Counted from the first letter of the stretch, positions 24,016 through 34,282 are shown. The stretch is 64,000 bases of DNA from Gillisella terrae (GCF_004801395.1 NZ_SSOA01000009.1:1-64000), one strand, 5' to 3'. Program-made: numbers and translations. Notes: a model not told the origin generated them from the sequence alone.

Positions 24016-26706
24016 TTACACCAAAATCCCAAGGCTGCGCGCGGCGGTCACGGCAGCAGTGCGCGTGGTGACGTTAAGCTTGGTGAAAATATTCCTGAGG
24101 TGAAATTTAATGGTATTGTCGCTCAAAGACAATTTTCGGCCAATTTCCTTGTTGCTGAAACCTTCGCTCAAAAGCTGCATCACCGCTAGCTCGCGTTCAG
24201 TCAAGGCATCCAGCGCACCGGCAGGTGTCGGCTGCGGTGCGGCATCCGGCAGGGCCTGCGCGGTTTCAGAAGAGCTCAACATAGCCTGAAGACGCGACCG
24301 CAGCACCGGTGAAAACCCGCTTGAGCTGGCGCATTCCAGCAAGAGGCTGATCAGGGGCGCACCTTCAACCAAAACCAGAGAACGATAGTCCTCCAGCGGG
24401 AAATTCAACAAAAGATCCGCCAGCCGCACACTGAGCATAGACCGATTGCCTTCAGTTCCCAGCAAGAGAATATCGATCAAGGCAAGCTCGATCGCCCTGA
24501 CCACATGTGGCTTTTTCGTCTGCTGCGCCAACAGCCACTCAAACGTCACCCGCGCTTGAGCTATATCACCGGATGCAAGATAAATCCGTGTCCAGAGCAA
24601 AGCCGGCGTGGTTCCACGCAAATGCGTGGCAAGGTCATTATCGGCCTCAGACCGGATCGTCGCCTTGCCAAACCCATTGGCCTCCGCATAGCGAATGGCC
24701 TGATCCACATCTCCGCTTTGCACCAAGAGCAAGGCGCGCTCCCCATCAATCAGGCGCATCAGCCGGTCAAAACCCCGGCGCTTGGCCACAGGGCGGGCGC
24801 GGTCCATAAGTCCATGGCTGGCCATTGCATTTCCGGTCAGCCTGGAGAGAATCTGTTGGCCCATAAAGCCCGCCGCCAGCACATCAAACCACGCATCGTG
24901 ACGCTCCAGATGCGGCAATGCCCAGCGCAAAATATCGTTGGCACCGTCAAAATCGCCGCGGACTGCCAAGAGTTCGGCTTTCAGCACCTGCCCAAGGGCA
25001 TCCAGATCGCTGCCTTTGCCAATGTTGGTTTGCACCTCATCAATAATGGTGTTGTAATATTCCAGTGCTCCGGCACAATCGCCGCCCATATAGGCGGCCT
25101 GTCCAATGTGTGCGTAGAGGTGAACGGCCCCGAAATCGGCTCCGGCATCTCGAAAAACACGAATGGCAACATGACCGTAGTGCAGCGCCCGATCCAGCTC
25201 GCTACGCTGCAAATAATTGTAGCACAGCATGTTCAGGCCCAAAGCGCGATAGACCAATTCGCTATTGGCTGGATTGGCGAGATCGCTCTCAAGCCCGACC
25301 AAATCTTCTGATGACACCTGTTCATCAAAATAAAGCCCCATCAGCGCCCGCACCACCCGCAAATCGCACAGGTAGCGCTCCAATGATCTGCTGGCACCGC
25401 GCTCGGCAATTTCCATATAGTGATTGGCGGCATCGAGCTGCCCAGCCTTTGCACTCACCACCGCCAGACCAAGAGTGGTCAAGGGAAAGCGGGCCAGATC
25501 AATCAGTGCAACATTGCTCAAAATCGCGTTGAACAGATTGGTCTCACCGCGACTGCTGACATAAACGCGCCGCCATCCGCCAGACATTTCCACAATATCC
25601 GCGGCCAGATTGGCATTTCCACTCATCAGCGCATGGCGCACCGCTGCATCCAGATCGCCCTGGGCCTGAAACCAATGCGCTGCCTTTTCCAACAGGGGCG
25701 CAGTCAGCAAGCCGCGCCTTGATGCCTCATCCTTGAGAAAGTCATTAAAGACAGGATGATAGCGCACCCAGCCAAATTTTCCGCCCAAAATTGCGATCGG
25801 CAGAGCATATTCATTCAGGCGGCCAATGACGCTTGCGAAATCCTCACTCTGAAAGACCGTTTCCAGCAGACTTCGGCAAACGGCGGGAAACGGCGACGTC
25901 TTGATCAGAAAATCCTGAATCTCGGCAGGCAGATTGCTGAAAACCTGCTCCGACAGATAGGTTCCCATCTCAACGCTGCTGCCGCCGAAGGATGATAGCA
26001 GCGCGCTGCTATCTTTATTTTCAGCGACCAGAAGGCGCACCATTTGCAGGGCCACCACCCAGCCTTCAGTGCGTTTGTTTAGTTCCACCAACTGCTCGCG
26101 CGTCAGGCCAGCGGTCTGCTCCGCAAACAATTCGGCGGTTTCACACTCGGAAAATCCGAGATCGGCAATATTGATCTGCTTCAACTCGCCCCGCAGACGC
26201 AGCGCCGAAACCGGAAACCGCGGCGGTGTGCGTGAAATCAGCACCAGTTTCACATGATCGAGGGTGCGATCAACCACAAGACGGGCAACAATGGCCTCCG
26301 TCTCATCGGTCTGGGCAAAATGATAATCATCCAGAAACAAAACCACGGGCGACGATGTTTTTCGCAACCGTGTGGCCAGCATGGCCAGCAGAGAGGCCGC
26401 CGCCATAGCCCCATCGGCACTCGGCGCATCATCCGATAAGGTCGCGCTGGCAGCATCCAAAAGCATACGCAGAAAAACAATGGGATCACCATGCTCCTGA
26501 TCGAGCGGCAACCAGGCAACACGAAACCCCTCTTTCCGCAGCGATGAAAACCATTGTGAGGCAAGCGACGTTTTGCCATAGCCTGCGGGCGCGATAATGG
26601 TTGTGACGCGCTTCACCCCCGCACTCTGTAACTGCGCCAAAATTGCATGTCGCATAACGGCATGCTGCGTACTCACAGGCGGTAAAAAACGGGTCTCGAT
26701 CGTCAT
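24016..26706 (-). CDS. MalT-like (LAL/STAND) LuxR-family transcriptional regulator
   Basis: An 896-residue regulator. The N-terminal NTPase has the Walker A sequence IIAPAGYGKTSLASQW (about 36-51) and a Walker B-like VVLFLDDYHFAQ near 121. A long helical repeat region (TPR-like) occupies about residues 330-800. The C-terminus is a LuxR helix-turn-helix, LTERELAVMQLLSEGFSNKE, then LSLSDNTIKFHLRNIFTKL (about 834-890). Proteins of this design sense a small inducer, oligomerise with ATP and activate catabolic operons. It lies directly upstream of the hydantoinase-transporter operon on the same strand, so it most likely activates that operon. The family normally binds directly repeated or palindromic boxes; the inverted repeat at 23939 is the candidate. 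Confidence 0.88.
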   Translation of the reverse strand: MTIETRFLPPVSTQHAVMRHAILAQLQSAGVKRVTTIIAPAGYGKTSLASQWFSSLRKEGFRVAWLPLDQEHGDPIVFLRMLLDAASATLSDDAPSADGAMAAASLLAMLATRLRKTSSPVVLFLDDYHFAQTDETEAIVARLVVDRTLDHVKLVLISRTPPRFPVSALRLRGELKQINIADLGFSECETAELFAEQTAGLTREQLVELNKRTEGWVVALQMVRLLVAENKDSSALLSSFGGSSVEMGTYLSEQVFSNLPAEIQDFLIKTSPFPAVCRSLLETVFQSEDFASVIGRLNEYALPIAILGGKFGWVRYHPVFNDFLKDEASRRGLLTAPLLEKAAHWFQAQGDLDAAVRHALMSGNANLAADIVEMSGGWRRVYVSSRGETNLFNAILSNVALIDLARFPLTTLGLAVVSAKAGQLDAANHYMEIAERGASRSLERYLCDLRVVRALMGLYFDEQVSSEDLVGLESDLANPANSELVYRALGLNMLCYNYLQRSELDRALHYGHVAIRVFRDAGADFGAVHLYAHIGQAAYMGGDCAGALEYYNTIIDEVQTNIGKGSDLDALGQVLKAELLAVRGDFDGANDILRWALPHLERHDAWFDVLAAGFMGQQILSRLTGNAMASHGLMDRARPVAKRRGFDRLMRLIDGERALLLVQSGDVDQAIRYAEANGFGKATIRSEADNDLATHLRGTTPALLWTRIYLASGDIAQARVTFEWLLAQQTKKPHVVRAIELALIDILLLGTEGNRSMLSVRLADLLLNFPLEDYRSLVLVEGAPLISLLLECASSSGFSPVLRSRLQAMLSSSETAQALPDAAPQPTPAGALDALTERELAVMQLLSEGFSNKEIGRKLSLSDNTIKFHLRNIFTKLNVTTRTAAVTAARSLGILV

Positions 26707-26854
26707 GAAGGGAAAATGCGCCGTCGTTTTGACTTTAGCAAGCTAGAACACTGTTTCATTGAGATTTTTGACAGAAAATCCCATCAATCCCTCACAATAA
26801 AAACAGAAACCCCTAGTATAGCAGGGGCAAATATTGGCGCAAAACCCGTCGCAA

Positions 26855-27550
26855 TCACCCTGAGACTGGAAGACTGATTCCCGTATGCACCAAACCGGCA
26901 CTTACGCGAAAATGACCAGTCAATTTTACAGAACGGCAAAACTCTTGCGTCAAATCTGTCATCAACTCAGCTTGAAAGATACCTGCGGCATGATCCACAA
27001 TCTCTATGCGGGCATCTTCAAACCAGAACATCTTGCCGACCAGGGCATGTAGACATTTAAACAGGCTTTCCTTGGCCGAAAAGATCATGGTGGTATAGAC
27101 TTGCTCGGTCATGGGCGTTTGCGGCCCATAAGCCTCATCAGGACGGCAGATGCGGGCCTTGACATTGGCCATGACTTTTTCTGTCATGATTTCTTCGCTA
27201 TCAATACCCAGACCGCGAAAGAGTTTTCCATCACCAAGGGCTGCCGCCGCAAAGCCGTGGGTGTGGGTGATGGATCCAACCAGACCTTCTGGCCAAACCG
27301 GCGCACCACTGGTCCCCGTGGCAATGCTGACCCCAACCTGCCCCGTTTGCGCCTCAATAGCGCGCATGGCGCACAAGCGCCCGGCCACATATTCCGCCTT
27401 GCGCTTGGCGACGGCTTTTCCCATGGTCTGCGGCAGCGTAATTCCCAGCTTATCCGCCAGTTCTGATGTATAAGCTTCGACGTGAAAGCGAACCGCCCGA
27501 TGCGCAACACTTCTATCAAACAGGCTTGGCGCATCCAACTCTTGATACAT
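26855..27550 (-). CDS. 4'-phosphopantetheinyl transferase (EntD/Sfp type)
   Basis: A 231-residue enzyme that transfers the phosphopantetheine arm of coenzyme A to carrier proteins. Signature motifs are GSITHTHGFAAAAL (about 92-105), GLGIDSEEI with the magnesium-binding Asp and Glu near 114-122, and FSAKESLFKCLH near 157-168. The N-terminal VAKRKAEYVAGRLCA block is typical of the EntD branch, which usually serves siderophore or polyketide synthases. No such synthase is encoded in the window, so its target is elsewhere. No operon partner: recX lies upstream after a 72-base gap. Confidence 0.92.
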   Translation of the reverse strand: MYQELDAPSLFDRSVAHRAVRFHVEAYTSELADKLGITLPQTMGKAVAKRKAEYVAGRLCAMRAIEAQTGQVGVSIATGTSGAPVWPEGLVGSITHTHGFAAAALGDGKLFRGLGIDSEEIMTEKVMANVKARICRPDEAYGPQTPMTEQVYTTMIFSAKESLFKCLHALVGKMFWFEDARIEIVDHAAGIFQAELMTDLTQEFCRSVKLTGHFRVSAGLVHTGISLPVSG

Positions 27551-27622
27551 GGTGATCTATAACTTTCGTAAACATCAGAACTGACACAGATCTTTCAGCA
27601 ATGCTTTTCTTTTGCCCGCAGA

Positions 27623-28180
27623 TCAAAGCGGAGGCAAGAGAAGATCTTCAGCCTCCTGCTGATCCATTTCCACCACGCGCTGTGCCAGAGCAAAACCAAA
27701 GCCGTTGCGCGCCAAAGAGGAGAGCTCGCGCGTGAGTTGCCGCTGATCGGCCTCTTTACGCCGAAACGGGCCATAGCCGCGTTTGCGGGCAAAGCGCACC
27801 GCCGCCAGCACATCATCGACCTCTTCCAGAGCCGCTGTTACCAGCTCTTTCTCAATACCTTTTCGGGCAAGGGTTTGGGCAATGGCCCGCCGCGATTTAC
27901 CATTGCGCGCCGCCGATTGCGATTTGACATCGGCATAGGCCTGATCATCAATCGCGCCCATGGTCTCACCAAAACGCACAGCTTCTTGCGCCAGAATCTC
28001 GACTGTCTCGGGTGCAATATCCTCATATTTTTGCCGTGCCTTGCGGCTCACCGCCTGCATCAGCTCCTGACGGCTCATCATGCGACGCGCCAGCCTGTAG
28101 GCGGCCGAATTGCGCGCCCAGGCCAGCATACGGGGCGTCGGCTGGGTGTTTTGCTCACGGCTTTCATCATCGTCCATCAT
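27623..28180 (-). CDS. recX: RecX family regulatory protein
   Basis: A 185-residue, mainly helical protein of the RecX family, which binds and restrains RecA filaments. The three-helix repeats are visible: AAYRLARRMMSRQELMQAVS, RRAIAQTLARKGIEKELVTA, and RKRGYGPFRR with QRQLTRELSSLARNGFGFAL. Such proteins usually lie next to recA, but here the gene is alone. The start at 28180 (MMDDDESREQ) is preferred because residues further upstream do not resemble the family and run into the divergent promoter region; the ribosome site is weak. It is divergent from the MDR oxidoreductase gene. Confidence 0.85.
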   Translation of the reverse strand: MMDDDESREQNTQPTPRMLAWARNSAAYRLARRMMSRQELMQAVSRKARQKYEDIAPETVEILAQEAVRFGETMGAIDDQAYADVKSQSAARNGKSRRAIAQTLARKGIEKELVTAALEEVDDVLAAVRFARKRGYGPFRRKEADQRQLTRELSSLARNGFGFALAQRVVEMDQQEAEDLLLPPL

Positions 28181-28363
28181 CAAGCAATCCAGACCTGTCG
28201 TCTTCTCTGCCCACCAGCTAACCAAGCCTGTGCCAGAGGTCAATCGAGCAAGACCGACGGGCAAGATAGGCGACAGCTCAAAAGAAAATTTGCCTTTCTG
28301 ATCGAAACCCGCACGGAGCGCCCCATATAGGAAACAGAATTGCATAGCCCAAAAGGATATTCC

Positions 28364-29392
28364 ATGACGGACATTCACAACCAAAAAATTCTTCTGGCGT
28401 CACGGCCTGTTGGCAAGCCAACCACGAGTAATTTTAAAATCACCACAGAAACCGTTGCCGCGCCCAATGATGGCGAAGTGCTGCTTGAAATTCTCTATCT
28501 CTCGCTTGATCCCTACATGCGCGGTCGCATGAGCGACGCAAAATCCTATGCCAAACCCACCGAGATCGGCAGTGTCATGGAGGGCGGTACCGTTGCGCGG
28601 GTCAAGACCTCCAAACACCCGGATTTCAAAGAGGGTGATGTGGTGCTCTCTTATTCCGGCTGGCAGAGCTATGCGATTGCCAAGGGCGAGAACCTGCGCA
28701 AGCTTGACCCCTCTGTTGCTCCGGTCAGCACCGCCCTTGGCGTGTTGGGCATGACTGGCTTTACCGCTTATGCCGGTCTTTTGACCCTTGGAAAACCACA
28801 GCCGGGCGAGACCGTGGTGGTGGCAGCCGCCAGTGGCGCGGTTGGCTCCGTGGTGGGCCAGATTGCCCGCATCAAGGGAGCACGCGCCGTGGGCATTGCC
28901 GGTGGGCCAGACAAATGTGCCTTTGTGAAAAACGAATTGGGCTTTGACGCCGTTGTCGACCATCATTCCCCGAATTTCGCGGCGGAGCTGGCAGAGGCTT
29001 GCCCGGACGGCATTGATGTCTACTTTGAAAATGTTGGTGGCAAAGTGTGGGATGCCGTTTTTCCTCTGCTCAACACCTATGCCCGTGTGCCGGTCTGCGG
29101 GTTGATTGCCCAATACAATCAAACGCCCGGCGAACTGGCTGGCCCCGACCGCTTCCCGGCCACGATGCGCGATATTCTGACCAAAAGCCTGACCATTCGC
29201 GGCTTTATCCAGACGGAGTTCGTGGCCCAGTTTCCCGAATTTTACAAGCAGGCGGCAGGCTGGATCAAAGATGGTCGTTTGCGTTACCGCGAGCACATTG
29301 TCGATGGGCTGGAAGCCGCACCAGAGGCCTTTATTGGCCTACTGGAGGGCAAAAACTTTGGCAAACTGCTGGTGAAGGTGAAAGACACCTGA
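28364..29392 (+). CDS. NADP-dependent medium-chain oxidoreductase (CurA/leukotriene B4 dehydrogenase-like)
   Basis: A 342-residue zinc-free member of the MDR superfamily. LDPYMRGRMSDAKSYAKP near 46, GMTGFTAYAGLL near 136 and the nucleotide-binding segment VVVAAASGAVGSVVGQIARI near 154-173 are typical of the CurA/PTGR group, which reduces double bonds of alpha,beta-unsaturated carbonyl compounds with NADPH. AAGGATATTCC precedes the ATG at 28364; an earlier ATG at 28340 lacks a ribosome site. The convergent acetyltransferase gene ends eight bases away. No operon context points to a specific substrate; detoxification of reactive aldehydes or ketones is the general expectation. Confidence 0.88.
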   Translation: MTDIHNQKILLASRPVGKPTTSNFKITTETVAAPNDGEVLLEILYLSLDPYMRGRMSDAKSYAKPTEIGSVMEGGTVARVKTSKHPDFKEGDVVLSYSGWQSYAIAKGENLRKLDPSVAPVSTALGVLGMTGFTAYAGLLTLGKPQPGETVVVAAASGAVGSVVGQIARIKGARAVGIAGGPDKCAFVKNELGFDAVVDHHSPNFAAELAEACPDGIDVYFENVGGKVWDAVFPLLNTYARVPVCGLIAQYNQTPGELAGPDRFPATMRDILTKSLTIRGFIQTEFVAQFPEFYKQAAGWIKDGRLRYREHIVDGLEAAPEAFIGLLEGKNFGKLLVKVKDT

Positions 29393-29400
29393 TCGTCTGA

Positions 29401-29886
29401 TCACCCCTCTTCGGCGGCAAAGCGTTTCAGCGCGTCGCCGGAGAGGCGATATTTGATCCACTCGGTTTGGGGTTCGCCACCAATCTGGTTATAAACGCGA
29501 ATGGCTGGCTCATTCCAGTCCAGAACACTCCATTCGACCCTGCCGCAGCCTTTTTCGACGGCAAGCTTTGCGAGATAGCGCAGCAACATTGTGCCACCAC
29601 CGCCACCGCGATGAGCCGGATCCACATAAAGATCTTCAAGGTATAATCCGTTGCGCGAAAGCCATGTTGAGTAAGAGTAAAACCACACAGCAAAGCCTGC
29701 TGCCACGCCGTCTTTTTCCAAAATCGCAGCCTCTGTGACGGAGCCGGTGCCAAACAATGTGGCTTTGAGGCTGTCTTGTGTTGCCAAGACTTCATGCTCG
29801 GCTTTTTCAAAAATCGCCAAATCAGTAATGAAGCGCAAAATAACAGGAACATCCTGTTCACGCGCTCTGCGAATAGAAAATGTCAT
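29401..29886 (-). CDS. GNAT acetyltransferase, diamine (spermidine/spermine) N-acetyltransferase-like
   Basis: A 161-residue GNAT enzyme. It resembles animal SSAT/thialysine acetyltransferases: FSIRRAREQDVPVILRFITDLA at the start, YLEDLYVDPAHRGGGGGTMLL (about 80-100, containing the acetyl-CoA loop) and VEWSVLDWNEPAIRVYNQIG. Acetylation of polyamines or related amines is a reasonable expectation, and the window also holds a spermidine pathway and a polyamine-type importer, but these are not adjacent. Substrate is therefore tentative. The terminator of the upstream lipoprotein gene lies just before its ATG. Confidence 0.85.
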   Translation of the reverse strand: MTFSIRRAREQDVPVILRFITDLAIFEKAEHEVLATQDSLKATLFGTGSVTEAAILEKDGVAAGFAVWFYSYSTWLSRNGLYLEDLYVDPAHRGGGGGTMLLRYLAKLAVEKGCGRVEWSVLDWNEPAIRVYNQIGGEPQTEWIKYRLSGDALKRFAAEEG

Positions 29887-29898
29887 GCGAAATCTCCA

Positions 29899-29936
29899 AA
29901 AGAAAAGCAGGCCATCTCTGACCTGCTTTTTTTAAA
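29899..29936 (-). terminator. Terminator after the lipoprotein gene
   Basis: AGCAGG and CCTGCT pair around a short loop with A-rich and T-rich flanks (AAAAAAAGCAGG on the minus strand, CCTGCTTTTC after), so it may work in both directions. Confidence 0.6.
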
Positions 29937-29955
29937 AACACCAATGCAAGCGGTC

Positions 29956-30582
29956 TTATTGGAAGGGTAGCCACCACGATTTATTCGAGTTGGACATTTT
30001 CGCTTCCTTCTCGCGGCGCTTTTCTTTTTTCAGTTCTGGCTCACCCAGATCATTGAGCTTTGCTTCGTCAATGGAGCGATAAGAGGCCGGTGGATCAGAC
30101 AACAGACGACGCTGGTCGATATAGGCTCCCTTTTGCTCGGCGCGCGCCTTGCGGAAAGCTTCCCACTTTTGCGTCTCGGTCATTGTGCCATTGGTGCCGT
30201 ACCCATTCAGCAAAGGAGAACGATATCCGGGGGTATCCTTATTCTCATCGGCTTCGGCCACAAGGCGGGCGCGAACATCTTCAGGTGATTCGACCCATTC
30301 CGGATTGTCCTTGGACGCCAGCGATTGTTGTGGCTGAACCAAATCTGCGGTGGCACCCTTGGGTGGCAAAACCAGATCAGGACGCGGATTATAACTGGTG
30401 CCCGCGTTCTTCGGCTTGCTTGCGCCCAAAGAAACAGCCGAACCCACATCGTCTCCCAGCTGCTCAAGAGCCGTCTTGTCCGTGCCGTAAGTTGGGCTGC
30501 TCATGCAGCCACTCAAGGCTGAGCAAGCGGCAAACACACCGAAAACTGTGGCGCCAACGCGAAACATACCTGCCTTAACCAT
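29956..30582 (-). CDS. Putative lipoprotein of unknown function
   Basis: A 208-residue protein with an N-terminal hydrophobic signal and the lipobox LSGC (in FAACSALSGCMSS, about 18-30), so the cysteine near residue 27 should be lipidated and the protein anchored to the envelope. The rest is polar and Pro/Lys/Glu-rich: LVLPPKGATADLVQP, a DVRARLVAEADENKD segment and a strongly basic KKEKRREKEAK stretch before the end WWLPFQ. No known domain was recognised. It follows ileS on the same strand, with a strong terminator between. The ATG at 30582 has GGAAGG five bases upstream; an upstream GTG is less likely. Confidence 0.75.
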   Translation of the reverse strand: MVKAGMFRVGATVFGVFAACSALSGCMSSPTYGTDKTALEQLGDDVGSAVSLGASKPKNAGTSYNPRPDLVLPPKGATADLVQPQQSLASKDNPEWVESPEDVRARLVAEADENKDTPGYRSPLLNGYGTNGTMTETQKWEAFRKARAEQKGAYIDQRRLLSDPPASYRSIDEAKLNDLGEPELKKEKRREKEAKMSNSNKSWWLPFQ

Positions 30583-30617
30583 ACACACCTTCCAGCCCTT
30601 GGGACCGCCTCCAACAA

Positions 30618-30652
30618 TTCTTTCAGGCGGGAATATTCCGCCTGAAAGAAAA
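30618..30652 (-). terminator. Terminator after ileS
   Basis: Arms CTTTCAGGCGG and CCGCCTGAAAG around an AATATT centre form a strong, nearly symmetrical hairpin with T/A-rich flanks, between the ileS stop and the lipoprotein start. Confidence 0.7.
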
Positions 30653-30720
30653 ATCCGGCCAATTTCAGGCCGCTTGTACCGGAATTGCGCTAAAAGCGCA
30701 AATCATCCAGTAAATATTCA

Positions 30721-33687
30721 TCACAGCGTCACACCAAGCTCACGAAGAGCGGCGGCATCGCGCGCCGATACATCGGGATATTCGGGGTCGGAGCCTACGT
30801 CATCGGTAATCCGCCACGAGCGGGCGCATTTTACGCCCTTTGCCAGCGTCGGCTCAACCGATACTTTAGCAACCTCGCCCAAACGGAAGGCATCAGCCGG
30901 GCCTTCATCGCCCACCACGGTGATGGCGGATGTGATGCAGATTTCGGCCAGATCAAGGCCGTTCAGCGCGGCCATAAGCTCGGCATCACCAACATGCACA
31001 ACAGGTGCTGCTTCCAAAGACGAGCCGATGCGCTTGTCCTTGCGCTCCACTTCCAAAGCACCCGTCACAACAGAGCGAACCTTGCGCACCTTTTGCCATT
31101 TGGCCTCAATCGCATCATTGCGCCACTCGGCGGGAACGACCGGGAACTGTTCCAGATGCACCGATTCAGCCGAAGGATTGCGCGACAACCAGGCCTCTTC
31201 CGTGGTGAAGGGCATCATTGGTGCAAACCAAAGCGTGAGCGAATCGAACAATTTGCGAATCACAAACAGGGCGGCACGGCGACGCGCAGACGATGGCGCA
31301 TCGCAATAGAGCGCATCTTTGCGGATATCGAAGTAGAAGGCCGAGAGCTCGACATTGGCAAAATCGGTCAGCGCACGGGTGATCTTCTTGAACTCGAACG
31401 CATCATAGCTTTCGCGCACAAGCGTATCCAACTCGGCCAGCCGATGCAACATCAGCTTTTCCAGCTCTGGCAGCGTGTCATAGGCGATCTCTTCGCCATG
31501 GTCGTGCGCCAGCGTGCCCAGCATCCAGCGGATGGTGTTGCGGATTTTGCGATAAGCATCAACATTGGTCTGGATTATGGTTTTACCCAGACGCTGATCT
31601 TCCCAATAATCGGTGTTCATCACCCAAAGGCGCAGAATATCGGCACCGGATTGCGCCATAACGTCCTGTGGCGCAATAGTATTGCCGATGGATTTTGACA
31701 TCTTGCGGCCGTCTTCTGCCATGGTGAAACCATGGGTGATGACAGCATTGTAAGGTGCACGGCCACGGGTGGCGCAGCCTTCCAACAGCGACGAGTGGAA
31801 CCAGCCGCGATGCTGGTCCGAGCCTTCGAGATAAACATCGGCAGGCCATTTCAGGTCCGGGCGATCTTCCAGCGTAAAGGTGTGGGTGCAGCCCGAATCG
31901 AACCACACATCCAGAATATCGCGAACCTGCGTCCAGCGGTCCTGATTGGGCACGCCTTCAAGGAAGCGTTCCTTGGCACCGTCAGCAAACCATGCATCCG
32001 CCCCTTCAACCTCAAAGGCTTCCAGAATGCGGGCATTGACGGTCTCGTCTTGCAAAACTTCGCCAGATTCATCGGCAAATACGCAGATCGGAACGCCCCA
32101 TGCGCGCTGACGCGACAGCACCCAATCAGGACGGCCTTCGATCATCGCCCGCAGACGGTTTTGGCCAGCGGCGGGCACAAAACGTGTGTCGTCAATGGCT
32201 CCAAGGGCGCGCGAGCGCAGCGTGGTGCCATCGCCCAATTCCTTGTCCATATAGACAAACCATTGCGGCGTGTTGCGGAAGATGACCGGCTTCTTGGAGC
32301 GCCAGCTATGCGGATAATCATGCTTGATCCGGCCACGGGCAAACAGGTTATTGGCAGCGATCAGCGCCTCAATCACGCGCTTGTTGGCATCGCCCTTTTT
32401 GCCGTTGTCATCCATCACGCGGGCAGCGCCACCTTCAGCAGACGGGCCAAAGCCGGGGGCATCTTCCGTGTAGAAGCCAGCGTCATCGACGGTGAAGGGG
32501 ATTTTGGTGGAAATCTTACGGTCATCCAGCAAACGAGCCGCCGACATCCATGCGTCAAAGTCTTCGCGGCCATGGCCGGGGGCGGTGTGGACAAAGCCTG
32601 TACCGGCATCATCGGTAACGTGATCGCCGTCGATCAGGGGCACCTTGAAGTCATAGCCGAGATCGGCGAGTGGATGGGCGCAGATGATGGCTCCCAGTTC
32701 CTCACCGGAAACATCCCGACGCAGTTCGAGCGCAACCTTGGCCTTGGTTGCACAATCTTGTGCTAAACGTTTGGCGAAGATCAGCTTTTCACCTTGTTGC
32801 GGGCCAAAATCGTTGGTCGCCTCTGTGACTTCATACAGGCCGTATTCGATCTTGGAGGAGAACGAGATGGCACGGTTGCCCGGGATGGTCCACGGAGTAG
32901 TGGTCCAGATAACAACGAAAGCACCTGCAAGCTCTACAAAAGTCTGAGGAACCGGCACAGGTTGATTGCTAGCCTTATCATGCCACATTTTAGTAGAATC
33001 GTGCGGCTGGACCGGAAACTTCACCCAGATCGTATCACTTTCAACCTCGTGATACTCCACCTCGGCCTCGGCCAAGGCGGTGCGTTCCACCACCGACCAC
33101 ATGATCGGCTTGGAGCCACGATAGAGCTGGCCGGATTTGGCGATTTTCAGCAACTCGCCAGCGATGCGGGCTTCCGCATGGAAATTCATGGTGGTGTAGG
33201 GATTGTCGAAATCGCCCTCGATGCCGAGGCGCTTGAACTCTTCCGACTGCACCTTGATCCAGTTTACTGCAAAATCACGGCATTCCTTGCGGAACTCGTT
33301 GATCGGAACTTCGTTCTTGTCCTTGCCCTTTTCGCGGTATTTTTCCTCGATCTTCCACTCGATCGGCAGGCCATGGCAATCCCAGCCGGGCACGTAATTG
33401 CTATCAAATCCGCGCATCTGGAACGAGCGGGTGATCACGTCTTTGAGGATCTTGTTCAGCGCGTGGCCGATGTGGATATTGCCGTTGGCATAGGGAGGGC
33501 CATCGTGCAGCACGAATTTTTCGCGGCCAGCGGCAGAGGCGCGGAGCTTTTTATAAAGGCCCATTTTCTGCCAGCGGGCAACGATTTCCGGCTCTTTTTG
33601 CGGCAGGCCCGCACGCATGGGAAAATCTGTCTGCGGCAGCGCCAGCGTTGCGGAATAGTCTTTTTTGTCAACAGTATCGGTCATCAT
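30721..33687 (-). CDS. ileS: Isoleucyl-tRNA synthetase
   Basis: A 988-residue class I aminoacyl-tRNA synthetase charging tRNA-Ile. The HIGH signature is [12 protein letters not shown] with HIGH at 72-75, preceded by DGPPYANG. The editing domain includes [14 protein letters not shown], and the second signature is [10 protein letters not shown] near residue 640. [18 protein letters not shown] and the C-terminal tRNA-binding region (ending [16 protein letters not shown]) follow. The C-terminal zinc-like site has KCARSWRI, with one cysteine replaced by serine, which to my knowledge is common in rhizobial IleRS. Start is ATG 33687 or 33684. No operon partner is evident. Confidence 0.97.
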   Translation of the reverse strand: MMTDTVDKKDYSATLALPQTDFPMRAGLPQKEPEIVARWQKMGLYKKLRASAAGREKFVLHDGPPYANGNIHIGHALNKILKDVITRSFQMRGFDSNYVPGWDCHGLPIEWKIEEKYREKGKDKNEVPINEFRKECRDFAVNWIKVQSEEFKRLGIEGDFDNPYTTMNFHAEARIAGELLKIAKSGQLYRGSKPIMWSVVERTALAEAEVEYHEVESDTIWVKFPVQPHDSTKMWHDKASNQPVPVPQTFVELAGAFVVIWTTTPWTIPGNRAISFSSKIEYGLYEVTEATNDFGPQQGEKLIFAKRLAQDCATKAKVALELRRDVSGEELGAIICAHPLADLGYDFKVPLIDGDHVTDDAGTGFVHTAPGHGREDFDAWMSAARLLDDRKISTKIPFTVDDAGFYTEDAPGFGPSAEGGAARVMDDNGKKGDANKRVIEALIAANNLFARGRIKHDYPHSWRSKKPVIFRNTPQWFVYMDKELGDGTTLRSRALGAIDDTRFVPAAGQNRLRAMIEGRPDWVLSRQRAWGVPICVFADESGEVLQDETVNARILEAFEVEGADAWFADGAKERFLEGVPNQDRWTQVRDILDVWFDSGCTHTFTLEDRPDLKWPADVYLEGSDQHRGWFHSSLLEGCATRGRAPYNAVITHGFTMAEDGRKMSKSIGNTIAPQDVMAQSGADILRLWVMNTDYWEDQRLGKTIIQTNVDAYRKIRNTIRWMLGTLAHDHGEEIAYDTLPELEKLMLHRLAELDTLVRESYDAFEFKKITRALTDFANVELSAFYFDIRKDALYCDAPSSARRRAALFVIRKLFDSLTLWFAPMMPFTTEEAWLSRNPSAESVHLEQFPVVPAEWRNDAIEAKWQKVRKVRSVVTGALEVERKDKRIGSSLEAAPVVHVGDAELMAALNGLDLAEICITSAITVVGDEGPADAFRLGEVAKVSVEPTLAKGVKCARSWRITDDVGSDPEYPDVSARDAAALRELGVTL

Positions 33688-34030
33688 TCAGCCATGGATG
33701 AGAGGCGTCAAAGCGTGCGCCTGAATTAAATAAAGTCGGTGACGGGGCGCATGATTGAGAAAGCGCCAAAAACCCGGACCTTCCTGCTGCTCTCAGAGCG
33801 CACGGAAGGCCGGGCTAATAATTCGCAGAGATATGGTCAGCCGAACTTTTCTCATGATGGCGCTTGTTTAAGCGGTTTCCCTTTGAAAGAAAAGAGGCAA
33901 AACAACAAGGCGGCGTAACCACCCTATTGGCTATGAAATTGCCGATGGCAAAGAATGCGCCTCCGTGCGGCTCAGCATCAAAAGCTGTGAACCGCCCGTA
34001 TGCAGAGCCTTCTGGAAAAATGGTGAAAGA
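33688..34030. other. Gene-free gap upstream of ileS
   Basis: A 343-base gap. An inverted repeat (CCCGG-A-CCTTCC at 33773 with GGAAGGCCGGG at 33803) forms a hairpin, perhaps a leader structure for ileS, but no T-box or other known riboswitch pattern was recognised. No convincing gene on either strand. Confidence 0.4.
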
Positions 34031-34282
34031 TCAGGCCGCGGACGAAAAAGCGGCCTCGCCGGTCATAAGCTCAACCGTCATGGATGCGGGAGCGCGGCGA
34101 ATATCTTTGAAATGATTCTTGCATTCCTTCGATACAAATTTCAGCGCTGCTTCCTCGCTGGCGAAAAAACCGCCCAGTTTGTCAGTCGCATCCTGAAGGA
34201 CCCAGCAGCCGTTCTGATTGCGGCCAATGGTAAAACGGGGAGCGGACTGAAACAGCGAACGCTGATTGACGACCTCATTCAT
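34031..34282 (-). CDS. Small hypothetical protein
   Basis: An 83-residue soluble protein, unrecognised. FTIGRNQNGCWVLQDATDKL followed by GGFFASEEAALKFVSKECKN suggests a small beta-strand/helix fold like those reading '...W.V.....G.F.S...A..F'. A strong ribosome site (AAGGAG seven bases before ATG) and codon use like its neighbours support a real gene. It stands alone between ileS and ribF. Confidence 0.62.
   Translation of the reverse strand: MNEVVNQRSLFQSAPRFTIGRNQNGCWVLQDATDKLGGFFASEEAALKFVSKECKNHFKDIRRAPASMTVELMTGEAAFSSAA

Noticed and set aside
26855..27550. Phosphopantetheinyl transferase as sign of a siderophore or polyketide cluster
   Set aside because: No synthase or carrier-protein gene is present in the window.
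33771..33815. Hairpin upstream of ileS as a T-box riboswitch
   Set aside because: No specifier loop or T-box consensus could be found, and T-boxes are not expected in Alphaproteobacteria.
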